Assembly: GCA_026874595.1 (NCBI GenBank)
Contig: CM049306.1
Span: 49,434,519 to 49,498,518 of the forward strand
DNA length: 64,000 bases
Direction: 5' to 3'
Origin: Sipunculus nudus
Lineage: Eukaryota > Annelida > Sipuncula > Golfingiida > Sipunculidae
The notes under the pieces were generated by a model. The model did no database searches, was not told the DNA's origin, and saw only the letters and a list, made by a program, of their open reading frames with translations. Positions within the stretch are counted from its first letter, which is position 1, and each line of letters begins with the position of its first letter. Position numbers and translations under genes: made by a program. This document shows, in pieces, positions 11,772 through 23,083 of this stretch.

Positions 11772-14700
11772 CTGAAAATAGAGTGGCACATCTGAATTGT
11801 ATCGATCTGTCCTGTAGTTCGAATGTTGTCTACTGCAAGGTATTCTTATTTAATAAAAGGTCATTATGCTGCCTCAATGTTCATTGCTCCATTGACCTGT
11901 TATGACATTGCAGCAAATCTTCATAGCCCCATTTCAATCTGTACCAATGTTTGAGTATTTCTATCCAAGGTGACCATACCAGTAAGCAAGGTCACCACAC
12001 CAGTAAGTAGCATGGAGCTACTATTATTACAATTCAAGGGACTTTCAGAAAAGCAGGGACATACATCTGTGATTCTGGTAATCTCTTTTGGGCACTCAGG
12101 GCTGCGTATCCATCCATCCACGGGACCTGGAATTTTTGTAGGACTGAAATGCTCAAAGCAGGTTCTTGTAACAGTCCGTGATCATGGCTGAATAACACTA
12201 TCTTTCATTCTCTCTTTCTCTCTCTCTATATATATATATATGTGTGTGTGTATGTGTTGGAACACTCCAAAATCCCATGTTATTCTCTAAACATTTTGAC
12301 CTGGGCATCCCAAACTCTGTGTGTGTGTTTTTTTTTTCACCTATTGAAAGCCCTGATTTCATTTAAATTTGGCAGCATACAGTGCTCTGGGTTTGTGGAA
12401 GAACATACACTGGCCTGGCAGCAGACAAAAGACATGGCTATGAAACAAATTGCTGCAGTGTCATTATAGGTCAATGGAGCAGGAAATCATACAACAGAAT
12501 ATGACCTATTGTTTACTTCAAATAAATGTAGACCATCACTAATACAAATACAAAAACAAAAGCTACCAAACAATAACTAAGCAGCCAAACTTTTCACATT
12601 TCAATGAAAATTGTTATTTCTTATTATAAAGTAAGTTTTCAGGCATCAGATTTTTTTATTTGCAAACTAGTTAAATAAAAGAAAACACCTTTGGGCAAAA
12701 CTGATTTTCTGGTTTTTGAGAATTTATCCAAAACAAATGTGACAGTTACCTGATGAGAACTTCACCAAGGTTCCCTGATAACGTTCCGTCAATGAACTCT
12801 TCTGTGTTGGCCAGCTACAAAATAAAACCAGCCATCAGTTGAGTTCAATGCTGCATTTGTTCATTTATTGTTACATATGTCATTTTTTTACCTTTTTTTG
12901 TAAATATGAGTTAGCACTTATAAATCCCACCAAAAGATATAATCCAGAAAGCAGGAAAAACTGTTTTCTTTGGTCTCAGTGGTTTGGGCAGTACATACCA
13001 GTTATACATTTTAAGAAAGAATTCAAGAGAAACTGCTCTTTATTCATCATATCCTTTTCACATAGGTATATTTAATACATAACAATAGAGTTCATTATAT
13101 ATATACATTCAGTTAGAATGATAAGAATTAAGAAAATTATGAAGATAATAATTTTCATATGGCCAAGTGATTTGAGTGTTGAGTTTTCATCAGTATTTTC
13201 CTGCAACAGACTTACAAACCATGTATTTGAGCCCAACTTGATTAACATAGCTTCATCACACTTCAATACACTAAGATCTCTTGAACAGAGAGATGTATGG
13301 ATAGCCATGCTGGTTCAATGTATAGTTATGAATACACATAAAGTCAGATCACTCCATATGGGAAACATTATTCAATATGAGCAAATGACCAGCAGTCAGA
13401 AGGTCATGGTTTTCATCTCTTGAATAAGTAAACAAGACAAACTGTTAATATTTGGGACTTTTAAGTAAATAAACAACGTGGAATCTTGGTGACATTGTAT
13501 CCCAGAAAGTTAAGTGAAGGCCTCCGACTATGGTGAAGCTTACCTGTAGATTCATGTATCCATCCACGGAGACGAGGTAACCTTTGTATTCCATTCCCCA
13601 CTTTAACTTGACCATGACTGGTTTTCCTGTGAGTCCATTCAGGAAGGGCTTAGGGTTCATAGGCAGAGTCTAAAAACATAAAAGAATGTAACATCATTTT
13701 CATATTTTCTACTAAATATGCAGAACTGATTAACCAATATTATCTTATGGTTGGAATGTGCCCCTGTGGATCCTTCAGAATACTCAATCCCACAGGCTGA
13801 ACCTGAGAAAAGCTTCAGAAATAGAGGACACATGACAAAACAAATAATCACAGATGAAGAAAATTTCTTATCTGGGCACCTCCATATTAAAAATGATTAC
13901 AGCTGAGCACTCTCTAGGTCTGATATGCTCAAATCAACTGTAAATGTTCATTGTTAATCTTTAAGTTTAATGTGTATAGACAGCATTGTGATTTAATTGC
14001 TCAGTGCATATGTTTATATATAATGAAAATTTTTAATAAATGTAACACGAGCAATGCAAAGGTATTTAACAACCATAGCATTTCATCAAATCTACAACAT
14101 GTGTTAAATGTTATGCATCCATGGCCTCTGAAGAGCTCTGTTTGCTTTGATATCAGCCTCTGGTCCTGAACATTCAGTTGACTGATGTGGCACACTTCAA
14201 ATAAATATCCTTCAGTATGCCCACACAGTTTTTTTATTTTTACTTGAAATAACAAATAATCATATTTAATTGAATGTGTGACATGAGTGCTAATTCTTTT
14301 CTCATTGAGACATAAATAAAGAAGAGCACCGCAAACGTACATAATTTGCCCATCAAGCATCTGGTGTACCACTGACATCATTAAATAAGCTTAAATTTTG
14401 ATGAGAATATTATTCAGGAGAGAAACTCTATTGGTTAATATGTATAATGAGTTTCATGAAAATCCATAGGATTTTTGGTAAGTCACCTAAGTGCCTCCAT
14501 ATGCATGGATTTTGCTGGAAATTGAAACCTAGGCCAGATATTGTATTGATTAACATTTCTGATGAGTCTTATCAAAATCCTTCTTAAATTATATCGCAAT
14601 GACACCACAAAGTAGCCTAGTTACATGACATTATTAGATATGCAAGGATGTTGCCCATTAATGAACTCAGCAAGATAATCTGTTGGTAAGTAGTTATGGT

Positions 14701-16536
14701 GAATTTCGTGAAAATCCCTCAAAGCCCTGTTAAGTTACTGCGGACTAAAAGCTGACGGACTCACAGTGGGTTATCATAATACTTCCATCATATGAAAGGG
14801 CATATAAAAATATTAGCCGTGGTTTCTGGGGTCCTTCAAAATGGAACAGTCATCAAATTCTAGAAATTGGGGCCCTTCTTCACCAAAATATTTTTGTATT
14901 CTTTAACCTTTCATTGAATCAGTCATTTACAAATTAAGCTGCGAAATTTAGAGACTTTGTTCATAAAACAGTAACAAGGGTGATTTAATGGTATAAATAA
15001 CGAAAATTATGGAAATTGTTCTTTGGTGTCCAGGATGCGTGGGGTCAGGGTTTTACACACTGCCCATCATAGGAAAGAAAGTCATAATTTAATAAGAGTA
15101 GGGCTAGGTCTACATAGCACCTGGGCCTATCTTCTGCGATACTGTGTACTCTGGGTGTGGGTAAACTGAAAGCACGAAACTGACTAGCCCATAAGAATGG
15201 ACTCCTCAATTGCCTTTTTTAGTGATTGACGCCATGTGGAGTCCAAAGATTGCCTCTGCAGTTAACTGTGATTAAAACACTCCAAACACAACTGTGAGAT
15301 TTAACATATATCCATTAATGATTAGTACATCTATGTGTATTGTATACTTGACCAATGAAGAACATAATGGTCCTATTCTCAGCATTATTTGCACAGAGGA
15401 AGTGAAGATATTAAAAAAATAGTACTAAACATGTCTTAACACAGGAATGCCATGGAATGCAAGATGTCTGCCGGGCTGTTAATGCTTCAGTTCCCTCTGG
15501 ACAAATAAATAAGGTGTTGAGGTTACAGGTGCTTCATGCTTTCCAGATTGGTTATTTTTTATTACAGGTCTTTTGAGAAACAACATTATGTGAACATTGG
15601 TATGTTAAACCACAAGGTAGGAAATATTTTTGTTCAATTTCCTTTCTAAGAGTAACGGATTGTATCGTGCTAAAACCCCAGTTAGCCCTTTGGTGGGCCA
15701 GCGACGCAACAGAAACCTGAAGCCTGTTGCGTCGCCGTCGGCGGCTAGAAATTGACCAACTATGTAATCTGTCCTTAGCTACCTGCCCAACAGTGATCAT
15801 ATGCACATCGACTGACAGTAGACAATGTTTTTATTAGAGCAGATACTAGAACAAAATCTAATCATCAATTTAAAATAAACATATGGCCGTCCTTCCTACG
15901 ACGGGGGGATATTCTCGCGGGAAAATAAAGTTTCCGCCGGGAGTTTGCATTTCAATGTTAAACCAGAAGTCAGACCCCTGTCGCACGAAGCACTCCGTAA
16001 ACATATACCAGCAAAAACACAGATTTACATGAACTCTTTTTTTTTCCTCATACCATTCCTGAATGGACTGAACTTTCTTTGGAAACAGTATCAGCCACGA
16101 TGAACATTAAGGCAGCTGTTACAACTGATCCTGTGCAGGTGGGTCAGACAACACCAACCATTTGCTCACAGGCGGTCGGTCTAAACACCCAAAACACCGG
16201 TGTTTTGGGTAACTGAGACGAAACACCACGAAACACCTATTTATCCTCAATGTTAAAGTTTAATTTTGAGTCACTTTGATGAATCATTAAATGTTGACTA
16301 TATATATGATGTTTGGACTGAAAATCCCGAGGAAAACTTGTGATAAAGGAGGGTTTCGTCCCGTGATGTGTTCACTGACGATCAAGGCAGCCATTCATGG
16401 CTCGCATATGCTGCCCCCTGGCGGTTGCTAAACATATCAAACTTTTTACCGGGAACATGGTGGGAAACTAAGAGAGAGAGAAAGAGAGAGAGAGGGAAGA
16501 ATATAGATATAAATATACCATGGAAGCATAAGGATG

Positions 16537-16567
<31 letters not shown>

Positions 16568-16668
16568 GGAATAATATAGATATAAATATATCATGGAAGT
16601 ATAAGGATGGAGAGAGAAAGAGAGAGAGAGGGAAGAATATAGATATAAATATATCATGGAAGCATAAG

Positions 16669-16703
<35 letters not shown>

Positions 16704-16816
16704 TAAGAGAGAGAGAGAGAGAGAGAGGGGGGAGGGAAAAAGATAGAGAGAGAGAGAGGGGAAAGGGTAAAAATATAGAGAGAGAGATAGTAAAGGGAAA
16801 AGTATAATTAAGGCAA

Positions 16817-16892
<76 letters not shown>

Positions 16893-16976
16893 TGAAAGTT
16901 TAAGATTTGAGAGAGGGGGAGAAAAAGAGAGGTCTAGGAAGGAGTGTAAAGATAGAAAGTACAATAGAAATATACG

Positions 16977-17021
<45 letters not shown>

Positions 17022-17786
17022 AGAGAGAGAGAGAGTAAAAGGGAAATTATGAATAAGGCGAGCAGAAAAGATAGTATGTATAATGGAAGAATAATTTATT
17101 TATCCAGATTCTAATATCCAGCGCAGGCATTTCAGCCACTATGATTTTGGTTACAAAATCCTCCACTAGGTGGTAGCATGAACTCTGTTAAAATGGCTAC
17201 CACTGTCAACGAATCAACAAGGCAAGACCACGGAACGAAACCCGCTAGTTCATCAAAAGTTCACCCATTCAGGCCCTGAAATTCGGCAGATATTATTAAC
17301 ATTTAATGATTCATCAAAGTGACTCAAAATAAACTTTAACATTGAGGATAAATAGGTGTTTCGTGGTGTTTCGTCTCAGGTACCCAAAACACCGGTGTTT
17401 TGGGTGTTTAGACCGACCCCTCACAGGCGGAACCACACATCCGTGTGATGCCCTCTGGCTCTGGGATTTGCGGATTATGCAGACGTTCATTATACTTATA
17501 GACCCATTTACATTCTAATCGAGTATTATACTGTCTACTAAACATGTAGGACAGATTCTATGATCGCTCTCACATGTAGATCGAATTCTCATGGCGAGCC
17601 TAGAATGTTAAAGCTACCTTCTAATCCCAAAAACACTCATTATCGCTCAACAGTGGACAATAGAAGCTTCATTTTCACCTGAAACGTAATAAATTGTTAC
17701 TGTAATATATTCATGTTATAAAACCGCCTAAAACATTTATTTTTTTAAATACAGAAATGAACATAGCCCATACGTACCGCGGCCAT
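11705..17786 (-). CDS. SNRPF: Small nuclear ribonucleoprotein F (Sm-F), four coding exons
   Basis: Sm-F is one of the seven Sm proteins that form the ring on the Sm site of U1, U2, U4 and U5 snRNA; it acts in snRNP assembly and nuclear pre-mRNA splicing. Joined exons 17778-17786, 13544-13669, 12750-12814 and 11705-11771 give 267 nt, 88 residues plus stop (human 86). The reading frame shows [20 protein letters not shown], then [17 protein letters not shown] (Sm motif 1), [25 protein letters not shown] (Sm motif 2) and the acidic tail ending in GEMKD. All splice sites are GT-AG and phases match (0, 0, 2). Only the 3-codon first exon (Met-Ala-Ala) is uncertain: it was chosen because it has a GTACGT donor in phase and lies beside a strong promoter. 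Identity is certain from the sequence; the start is inferred. Confidence 0.96.
12750..12814 (-). CDS. SNRPF: SNRPF coding exon 3
   Basis: Encodes [20 protein letters not shown] followed by Ile and a split Arg codon (AG|G). Acceptor TTTTGTAG, donor GTAACT. It carries the start of Sm motif 2. Confidence 0.97.
13544..13669 (-). CDS. SNRPF: SNRPF coding exon 2
   Basis: Forty-two codons, phase 0 at both ends. Acceptor TTTTTAG precedes ACTCTGCCTATG and donor GTAAGC follows CTACAG. It encodes the N-terminal helix and Sm motif 1, including [16 protein letters not shown], almost residue for residue as in vertebrate Sm-F. Confidence 0.97.
14400..14815 (-). repeat. Dispersed repeat, inverted copy in SNRPF intron 1
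   Basis: Reverse complement of the element at 27366-27880: shared blocks are CAACAGATTATCT, GGGCAACATCC, ATTTAACAATAGAGTTTCTC-like and TGATGGATTTTCATGAAACTC-like segments, all diverged by many substitutions. Non-coding. Confidence 0.7.
15701..15735. repeat. Perfect 12-bp hairpin (GCGACGCAACAG)
   Basis: GCGACGCAACAG at 15701-15712 and its exact complement at 15724-15735 enclose an 11-nt loop. It is a strong GC-rich stem in AT-rich DNA within SNRPF intron 1. Confidence 0.8.
16174..17418. mobile_element. Palindrome-tipped DNA transposon (MITE) with about 123-bp inverted ends
   Basis: Left end GGTCGGTCTAAACACC at 16174 and the complementary right end at 17418. The terminal repeats match over about 123 bp with only a couple of differences. 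Each tip holds a 24-bp perfect palindrome, ACCCAAAACACC plus its complement (16187-16210). CTCACAGGC at 16165-16173 and 17420-17428 is a 9-bp target-site duplication (11 bp if GG is counted), pointing to a MULE-like or related cut-and-paste family. The inside is filled with GA and AT microsatellites; no transposase is present. Confidence 0.85.
16470..17037. repeat. (GA)n/(AT)n microsatellite block with a 65-75 bp higher-order unit
   Basis: Three copies of a unit with ATATAGATATAAATATA, CATGGAAGCATAAGGATGG and a GA tract (16493-16690) are followed by long GA runs, a (AT)36 run at 16819-16890 and more GA. Arginine/glutamate and leucine/serine frames here are artefacts of the repeat. Confidence 0.95.
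17778..17786 (-). CDS. SNRPF: SNRPF coding exon 1 (proposed start ATG-GCC-GCG)
   Basis: The minus strand reads ATGGCCGCG followed by donor GTACGTATG. Joined to the exon at 13669 this gives Met-Ala-Ala-Thr-Leu-Pro-Met-Asn-Pro, close to the start of Sm-F in other animals (Met-Ser-Leu-Pro-Leu-Asn-Pro in human). It sits about 100 bp downstream of an NRF1-type site. A rival ATG with donor GTATGA lies at 16054-16056. Confidence 0.6.
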
Positions 17787-17960
17787 TATTGTTAATTTTT
17801 AAACTCTCAATGCGTGGAAATGTCGCACGTTTGCCGGCAGTTTTGTGTCACGGGAAATGGTTTCCGCTTGTTCCGCTTGTTGGCTTCAAAGTGCGCATGC
17901 GCAGATCCAACATCACACAGTGCGCGGCTTTCTTACTGAAGAGAACGTGTTAAATTATAA
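17787..17960 (-). promoter_or_regulatory. Probable SNRPF promoter with NRF1-type site
   Basis: A 12-bp perfect palindrome TGCGCATGCGCA at 17892-17903 matches the NRF1 consensus (YGCGCAYGCGCR), which is typical of housekeeping promoters. The surrounding 170 bp has more CpG than the AT-rich neighbourhood and no TATA box near the proposed start. Position relative to the ATG at 17786 fits a promoter; transcription itself is inferred. Confidence 0.55.
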
Positions 17961-18049
17961 GAACCCGTGTTCAACTATAATGGCAGAATAACTGGTCGAT
18001 TAAATCTACAGTATGATCAATATTATCTTATATTCAATCAACCAATTGA

Positions 18050-18490
18050 TAATTTACAATCTCAGATTCTACTTAAATTTAGATTCTGGAGAACAACTCG
18101 TTTTAAAAAAATCTCTCGTGCCATACAGTATTAAACTTTTTAACTCGCAACCCTCTGGATTTTTAATGTTTTGAATTATGTGTTTTACCTGCAGAATTAT
18201 CTGTTTTATCATTTTTTCATGCTTTTTTTTGCATGCATAGTCAATATGTCATGTGTTATTTTTATGTATTTTTATATATTATTTTCATGTATCTATTTAC
18301 TTATTTATTTTTTACATGTAATGAATTGCAAATCAACGACAAATTCCTGGAACTGAAGGCTCTTATCTAATCTTATCTTATCTTACCTTACCTTACCTTA
18401 CCTTACCTTACATTACCTTATCTCATCTTATCTTATCTTATCTTATCTTATCTTATCTTATCTTATCTTATCTTATCTTATCTTATCTTA
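18050..18490 (+). mobile_element. LINE 3'-end relic with (TCTTA)n tail
   Basis: After one 1-bp slip in a run of A at 18103-18110 the plus strand reads TRFKKSLVPYSIKLFNSQP and a stop. This resembles the end of ORF2 in non-LTR retrotransposons (pattern R.F..S..P..I.L.N). It is followed by ACAAATTCCTGGAACTGAAGG-type sequence and a 3' tail of TCTTA/CTTAC pentamers. A LINE origin is inferred from this pattern, not proven. Confidence 0.55.
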
Positions 18491-18800
18491 AAATTAAAAT
18501 TCTGCAACAAACGTCAATCTGTTAAGTTTACCTTTTTCAGACGGACAATTAAATTAATTATCAATAATCAGTGGTGGCACCAATTAAGCGATGGGGTCAT
18601 TCGCCTGGAACTGAAGGCTTTTATCTAATCTTATCTTTTAGTATCTTATCTCACCTTACCTTATCTTATCTTATCTTATACTATCTTATCTTAAAATTCT
18701 GCATCAAACGTCAAACTGTTCAGTTTACCTTTTTCAGCCGGACAATTAAATTAATTGTCAATAAGCAGTGGTGGCACCAATTAAGCGATGGGGGGCATTG
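18345..18800 (+). repeat. Tandem duplication (about 260 bp) including the pentamer tail
   Basis: The block TGGAACTGAAGGC, pentamer repeat, AAATTCTGCAACAAACGTCA, TTTACCTTTTTCAG, GGACAATTAAATTAAT, GTGGTGGCACCAATTAAGCG occurs twice in a row (from 18345 and from 18606). The second has a shorter pentamer array, showing independent array length change after duplication. Confidence 0.85.
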
Positions 18801-19559
18801 GCCCCTACCCCCCCCCCCCCTTCCCCGAGTAAAATCCTTTGCCCCAACTCAATTAAATTTGTTTATTATATTTGTTTTGTTTTCAACATTTATTACCTTG
18901 CATACATTTGCATTGTTGCTTGTTTGCTAATTTTTTTCTGATGTGTTAAGAGAAATATGTGACAGGAAAATACGCCTAAAGATATATAATCATTACATAA
19001 AGGTTCATGAGTTGTTCATGCCACATGTAAAGTTTTGAACAAATACCTTTAATTACCTGCTTTTACCAAAATTGTCCACTATATAAAGTGTAAAATGCAG
19101 ATACAGGTTTATTCACTTATCTGTTTTAAGAAATATGTAAAAAGTGTCAACAAATTGCTAATTAGGCCTATAAGCTTTTAAGTATAGTGTCTCTTTCAAA
19201 GTTTCCACGTTGTCAGCTTAGAGGAACAGCTTGATACATTAAAATCATTTGGAATCTTTGCATTGGAGGATGCATTATGAACAAAAAGGTATACCTTTCC
19301 TGAGACTTAATTTTTCACCTAGAGATATGCTTAAACTTCAGAGCTTGGGGGGGGGGGGGGGCTTCGCCCTTAGGCGGGCCCCTGGTCGCGCCACATATGC
19401 GAATTCCCCCCCCCCTAAAATTTTTTTTTTTTTTAAATTCTTTTGCCCTCCAATTGCCCGCCCCCCTCACTACACATATACACACACTTTAAAATACTTG
19501 TGCCGCCATTCACTGTCAATAATTGGCACTATTAATTTTTATGCCAAATTTAAATGATA

Positions 19560-20817
19560 TAATTTCCGGATCGAGCATCAGCAAAAAAAAAGAAACAGAA
19601 AAATACTAAAAATTTACAACATATAATGATTAAAATTAATTGTCATGAAAATGTACGATTTATACATGAATGCTTAATCTATATGAATTGAGTACTATAT
19701 TTGAAGAATTATACCAGAGGGAATGGAGGGGTATACCAACTTCATGATTACTTCAAATACGTAGTAAGAATTTGAATTTTAATGTGATTTTAATAGTTTT
19801 TAAATAACAGTATATTGTTATGGAATTATCTTTTTATAATTACCATCGGTTTATGCCCAAGTATCTCGCAAAATTGTATATGTGTATTTTGTATTCTTAC
19901 AAAATATAACATGTTTAGGCGACTTCGAATTCAGAAATAATCCTTTTTTTTCGTTCAGTGTCTCGGGGAAATAAAATCGGATCCCCCTTTTTTATCAAAT
20001 TATTTTATCATTTTATAGTTATATACAGATACCATATGTAATTTATTTTGAAAGATAATTTAATGTTAATGGGGCTCATTATATAAACAGAAAAGAAATA
20101 TAACCTTATGCTTCAGACGAGTATTTTTTACGCACGGTTCGTGCGTGTTCGTCTGTTTTAATTATACCTGTACAGGTTTAATTCTTCAAGTGTAATCAAA
20201 TTTTTTATTTAATTTTAATATTATCTTATATTTATTTCTGTGACTATCTTTATTACCCGATAACCGCCCACTGTAAATTACATGTTATAATTATTATATT
20301 TTTTTAATATTCGTTTTAAACTATGCCAATTTGACTTTGCGAGAAATCATATCACCTTACAACACTAATTTTTGAGAGCGTCCCGAGGGGAGTGCTTTGT
20401 TAGATTCGGAAATTAGATTCGGAAATCCCACTGAAAGACAGATATACCAAACGACTTTATCGCGTTTATATAATTTGGCTCAAAACTTTCTGTAGACTGG
20501 ATTTGAAGGGGCTCCAGATAAAATAAAAAATCGATTTGAATCATCCAAATCTACTGCGTGGAGAACAAAGGTGGAAATCGAAAAATAGTCGTCCTGATTG
20601 ACTATCTAAACACTTTTGACGAAACTCGACGGACCCAAGGGCTTTAGTATGGGTGTCGTCTGGTAAATCTAAAACCACTTCATATTTATTTATTTATTTT
20701 CATATTGCATATTCCTCATTAACATAGTATGTATATTATAGCATAACGTGAGTAAAAGTTCTGTATAACAGTGCATAACGTTTTATCCTTCATTATCGCT
20801 CAAACTGCTTTCGGTTC
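19560..20817. other. AT-rich DNA between SNRPF and MED20, no exon recognised
   Basis: No protein-coding signal found on either strand. The missing MED20 first exon may lie here or between 17.9 and 23.9 kb, but no ATGGG|GTRAG site was seen. Confidence 0.5.
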
Positions 20818-21198
20818 TTGGTAAAACCCGGACTCGCTTCGGACTCCACAGTAATAATTTGATTGATAGTGGTTTCGTATATGTTGAAAATTTTTCGGGA
20901 GAAGGAAATTTTGTCTCTGAAGAACAAATTCATAAGCCTTTTAATTGCAAGAGGTTATGTGAAAACATGAATATTAAAAGCACAATAAAAAAACATTAAG
21001 CCATTTACACTGTTAACATAAATGAATAGTCGTAACATGGTATACCAGTATTATATTCTAAAAGACTAAACAGTAAAGCATCTTACACATAGAATTGTTA
21101 TGAAACAACAATTTATACACTCTATAAAGGCTGTTATTTCGGGTTCAGTGATTATTACTGTGGAGTACGAGTCAGAGTCTGGGTTTTACAAAGTAACA
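20818..21198. mobile_element. Short element with GTAAAACCCGGACTC inverted ends
   Basis: GGTAAAACCCGGACTCGCTT, GGACTCCACAGTAATAA near 20820-20862 pairs with TTATTACTGTGGAGTACGAG and CTGGGTTTTAC near 21151-21190. The interior of about 300 bp is AT-rich and non-coding. Confidence 0.6.
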
Positions 21199-21421
21199 CG
21201 GCTATCGGCCACCCAAAACATCAGTTTTTGGTACCTCTGACAAACACCAAGAAACACTCATTAAAATTAAAATTTGAAGCCAAAAAATACTGTCAATGGG
21301 TACATAATCATCTCTTGAATATGTCAGTGTAGTATTGTGTCAGTTCTTTGTAAAATAAAAGAAATTGAGTGTTTTCACTATTAGTACACCTGACAAGTAC
21401 TCAGTTTGAAAAATTCAGACC

Positions 21422-22373
21422 CTGTGTAAAACCCGGACCCCACGGATCCCGGACCCCGGACCCCAAAAACCAATTTCCACACTGTCGATTATATATACAG
21501 ATAAAAACACCCCTGATGCTGATATAAGAACAAAGTAAAGTCCCTCAGTGTTGAAGCTTTGTAAATAACCATTTCAATGAACATTTTAAGTATACAAAAT
21601 ATTTTGCTGAAGATGACTATTCCATTTTTATAGGACCCTGGAAACCCCGCTCATATTTTCATTTATGACTCCATGAGAAAGAATAAGCACTCGTTTCAAA
21701 CATTAAATATGATTATTTGATATTTCAAGTGAAAATATTATAGTGCAGGCACACTGAAGTGCGCCAGCGGTCAATGCATGCGGACCTGAGACTGATATAT
21801 ATCGATATCAAAGCTCTTCCACATGACACATGCAGGGTTTTGTGTTCCATTCATGAACAACAATGCAATTTACTGTTGGTAACAATATAATTACCCAAAG
21901 AAATTGTTGATGACTTGCATTTCAAGAAACGACAGGTAAAAACATAATGATTTTGTAAATGTTCTTATTATATATACTTTTTATTTCGCTAAACATGAAA
22001 CAAATAGCAAATATAAGAACATGAAGAAAAAATAAGACAAAATGAAAATAATATAGATACAAAAACACAATAACTAAATCATATGGTTGTTATGCCTAAA
22101 TGGGATGTTAAAATATGTAAAAAAGAAATGGTAAAACAACGAGTAAAAGGGGTCCGTGGGATCCGTGAGGTCAGTGCGCCACGGTCCGTAGGGTAATTTA
22201 TCAACTTTTGTTGCAAAACAGACCACTTTTTATGTTTTTTTAACACACATAATGTAAAAAACGTCTTAAGATACTATTCTGCAAAATATCTCGACAAATT
22301 ACCATATGAGAGTTTTAATAATTATAGGTTTTTTCTTGGGGTCCGGGGTCCGTGGGGTCCGGGTTTTACACAC
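21422..22373. mobile_element. MITE with GTGTAAAACCCGGACCCCACGG ends
   Basis: The left arm has GTGTAAAACCCGGACCCCAC at 21422 and the right arm its complement at 22354-22373, both with repeated GGACCCC modules just inside. About 950 bp, no open frame. A related right-end fragment (GGTTTTACACACTGCC) is at 15049-15065. Confidence 0.65.
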
Positions 22374-23002
22374 TGCCAAAAATTCATCTTGCACCCCTAG
22401 GGACAGGGTCACACCAAGCATAAATAGGTGCCATATTGGCCAGTGAACCAAATGCAACCCAAATCGTGCTCATATATCTTTATTTAATAAAATTATGATA
22501 CAAGATTGCATAGATGTGTTCATAAAATGATTATAGTTATCAATTGGATTTGCGTTTTGGCTTCTGATTTGAAGTTTATTGGTTGTTTCATTATGTTTTG
22601 TCAGAAGTACCCAAAAAACAGGTGTTTTGGGGGTTTCCAGGGACTGGCATCCACCAGTGATTTGGGTACCCGTGACGAAACATACTTTTTAACTTCAAAT
22701 TTGGCACAACTATAGAATAATGAGCACCCCTCTGAGACATGACACTTGTGTGAACATAAAAAGTTTATATATCCAGCTGCTTGTATCTTGAATTTGTCAC
22801 TTATATCTGCCTCTTCTTCATTACCGGGTACTCAAATTCTTATTCCAATATTGGTCATCCCTATACATACATACCTTGTCAAGACAGTGCGTGAGTGATT
22901 CAATGGTCAGTTAATAAATAATCATCTTTTGTATATGTCAATTCAGTATTGTGCCAATACTTATAAAAGTAAAGAAAAAAATTATGTTTTTTGCTCATGT
23001 TT

Positions 23003-23083
23003 CATTGAGACTTGCACCACTAGGGGACAGCAGCATACCTGGCATTGGCTGCTGTGTCTGCTGGTGAACTGAATACAACATGA
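23003..23083 (+). repeat. 81-bp element, copy 2 (CTCF-like motif and hairpin)
   Basis: Same 81 bases as copy 1, same orientation, CTCF-like core at 23017-23034. It lies about 0.8 kb upstream of the MED20 exon at 23900. Confidence 0.9.

Noticed and set aside
16054-16056. Alternative SNRPF start ATG|GTATGA
   Set aside because: It is in phase, but lies next to a transposon, has no promoter features, and gives a one-codon exon; the exon at 17778 fits better. It is not excluded.
16382-16893. Several frames of 70-124 codons rich in Arg-Glu or Leu-Ser
   Set aside because: They are artefacts of GA and AT microsatellites.
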